From assembly GCA_028554795.2 (NCBI GenBank), contig CM068839.1:85209540-85273539 (forward strand): 64,000 nucleotides of DNA, in the 5' to 3' direction. A program made the position numbers and the translations under genes. Source of the stretch: Sinohyriopsis cumingii (taxonomy: Eukaryota; Mollusca; Bivalvia; Unionida; Unionidae). Every line of letters starts with the position of its first letter. Within the stretch, counting starts at the first letter, position 1. Positions 62,947 to 64,000 of the stretch are shown here, one piece after another. The notes below the pieces were generated by a model that made no database searches, was not told where the DNA came from, and saw only the letters and a program-made list of their open reading frames with translations.

Positions 62947-63897
62947 CTAGTTAAGTGATCGGGGTGGTAATTGTGTGTCCTCGGGAATTACTTGTAATTG
63001 TTCACGTGTGAATCCACGTTGAGGAGCAGTCGAATCCAGCATGTAGATTGCTGGTCTACCAGTGGATCTAGTTATGTTAGATATCTTGTGTGCGGTAATA
63101 CTCCAGATAGGATCAGTCGCTCTTTTTTTACCACCTTCAAGTTCACCTGGTTCATATAAATATCTCACAGTGACACTACCCAGTATTGGCTGCGCTGAGA
63201 AACCACGTCGTTGTACAGGTACATGTTTTTTAGTGACCGCGATGGCAGGTTTCATGTTGGTTGTTCGAGTAATTTCATTATTTAGCGCAGCTATCACGCT
63301 TGGTAATCTTGCAACCCATTCACGAGATCTCTTATCCTGAATGAATTCCTTCGCGTATTGATATCCAAATAACCGCTCAGCAAGTGTTCGATTAAATCGC
63401 TCAACAATTGCCTGATCACGATGAATTGCACTATGTCCTCGCCTGATGGCGACATTATGTTGCTTCATCAACGACGATACTGCGCCTTGAAATTCTTTAC
63501 CAGGATCAACTTGTAGCAGCTGTGGCCATCGTAGAGGCTCTCGTTGATAAATTCGTTCAAGCGCAGAAGCAACCTCAGATGCTGTTTTAGTCGCTAACGG
63601 TTCCGCATCTTTGTATCTACTTGCAATATCAACTACAGTTAACGCGTACTTGTACGTTCGGCGACGAATGGTATCATGTGGCAGAAATAATATATCAGCC
63701 TGATGAACTTCATTTGGCACAACATCGAAATGTGCAAAGTGAATTTGTTTAGGCGGTGGTTGGTAAATTTGCCATATTGCCTGTTTGGATAACCAATTCT
63801 TAGCAGTATCACGTGTGACTTTTGCTGCGTTGGCAAGCTTGCCGATTGCTGCGCTACCTCTCCAGTATCCTCTTGGGGAATAATAAATCGACTCCAT
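62947..63897 (-). CDS. INT: Polinton integrase, intact (U8)
   Basis: 316 codons, translation identical to U5 and U6, all three catalytic acids present. It lies near the window edge, so only 98 bases of the adjoining PLA2 gene are visible. Confidence 0.93.
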   Translation of the reverse strand: MESIYYSPRGYWRGSAAIGKLANAAKVTRDTAKNWLSKQAIWQIYQPPPKQIHFAHFDVVPNEVHQADILFLPHDTIRRRTYKYALTVVDIASRYKDAEPLATKTASEVASALERIYQREPLRWPQLLQVDPGKEFQGAVSSLMKQHNVAIRRGHSAIHRDQAIVERFNRTLAERLFGYQYAKEFIQDKRSREWVARLPSVIAALNNEITRTTNMKPAIAVTKKHVPVQRRGFSAQPILGSVTVRYLYEPGELEGGKKRATDPIWSITAHKISNITRSTGRPAIYMLDSTAPQRGFTREQLQVIPEDTQLPPRSLN

Positions 63898-63902
63898 TAT
63901 AA

Positions 63903-64000
63903 TTAATTACCAGTGCCTAATACAAGCTTAGATTTCATCGCAGATTTTATTAACCAGCTAGCTAACTTTTCTTTGAAAGATTTATCAGTGATGGCATTTA
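63903..64000 (-). pseudogene. Zinc-ribbon / PLA2-like gene, 3' end only (U8)
   Basis: Only the Lys-rich helical C-terminal tail and its stop are in the window; the gene continues past the edge. Classed as broken by analogy with the other seven copies. Confidence 0.6.

Larger units (their letters stand above)
1..64000. repeat. Macrosatellite array, 8.18-kb unit, 7.8 copies in window
   Basis: The same sequence returns in the same orientation at 1, 8182, 16369, 24546, 32719, 40915, 49105 and 57295 (phase set arbitrarily by the first base of the window). Successive spacings are 8181, 8187, 8177, 8173, 8196, 8190 and 8190 bases. Much of the length variation comes from a TG microsatellite; the rest is 1- to 3-base indels. 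Copies differ by scattered single-base changes only, so the array is young or kept homogeneous by exchange. There is no unique sequence between units and neither array edge is in the window. Each unit carries part of a Polinton/Maverick element fused to a 5.65-kb noncoding spacer. Confidence 0.98.
57295..64000 (+). repeat. Array unit U8 (partial, 6706 bp)
   Basis: Cut by the window end inside the PLA2 gene. The extreme left has U1/U2/U4-type variants (57497-57525); from about 58090 it is the U5/U6 type, including the intact integrase. Confidence 0.97.

Noticed and set aside
1-64000. CRISPR array or bacterial/phage concatemer
   Set aside because: The repeat is 8 kb, not short. There are no cas-like or prokaryotic genes, no ribosome binding sites, and the spacer contains eukaryotic MITE-like elements and a TG microsatellite.

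Overview
The whole window is one head-to-tail tandem array. A unit of about 8.18 kb is repeated seven times in full (units U1 to U7, lengths 8173 to 8196 bases), and an eighth copy (U8) is cut by the window end. The array runs off both edges, so no unique flanking DNA is visible. The DNA is eukaryotic: AT-rich, with a TG microsatellite, transposon-like inverted-repeat elements and long noncoding spacers. One spacer segment resembles a dispersed repeat that I associate from memory with mollusc genomes, so a marine mollusc is my best guess for the host, at moderate to low confidence.

Each unit has two parts. The left 5.65 kb is a spacer with no gene I can support. In order it holds a short hairpin, a TG microsatellite of 14 to 25 repeats, a long imperfect inverted repeat enclosing the mollusc-like segment and a promoter-like E-box/TATA pair, a hAT-like terminal sequence, a 53-bp tandem duplication, a 477-bp MITE-like element with a 9-bp target duplication, and an 88-bp palindrome. 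The right 2.2 to 2.5 kb is a piece of a Polinton/Maverick (adintovirus-like) element with three genes: a retroviral-type integrase (minus strand), a zinc-ribbon plus phospholipase A2-like virion protein gene (minus strand, only 5 bases before the integrase), and a divergent A32-type genome-packaging ATPase (plus strand). I see no protein-primed DNA polymerase, adenovirus-type protease or capsid gene in any unit, so the cassette cannot be autonomous.

The copies differ in gene integrity. The ATPase is open in all seven complete units. The integrase is full length (316 codons) in U5, U6 and U8. In U1 to U4 and U7 it carries one shared nonsense codon between the second and third catalytic residues, and U3 and U7 add a shared frameshift. 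The zinc-ribbon/PLA2 gene is out of frame in every complete unit, at an A-rich run of 11 or 12 bases and again near its 3' end.

Sequence variants are shuffled between units. U7 looks like U5/U6/U8 up to about 54.8 kb and like U3 after about 54.94 kb. U6 switches type near 48.1 to 48.4 kb. This fits ongoing unequal exchange or gene conversion in a macrosatellite that captured part of a Polinton. Whether the ATPase or integrase is used for anything in this setting is unknown.
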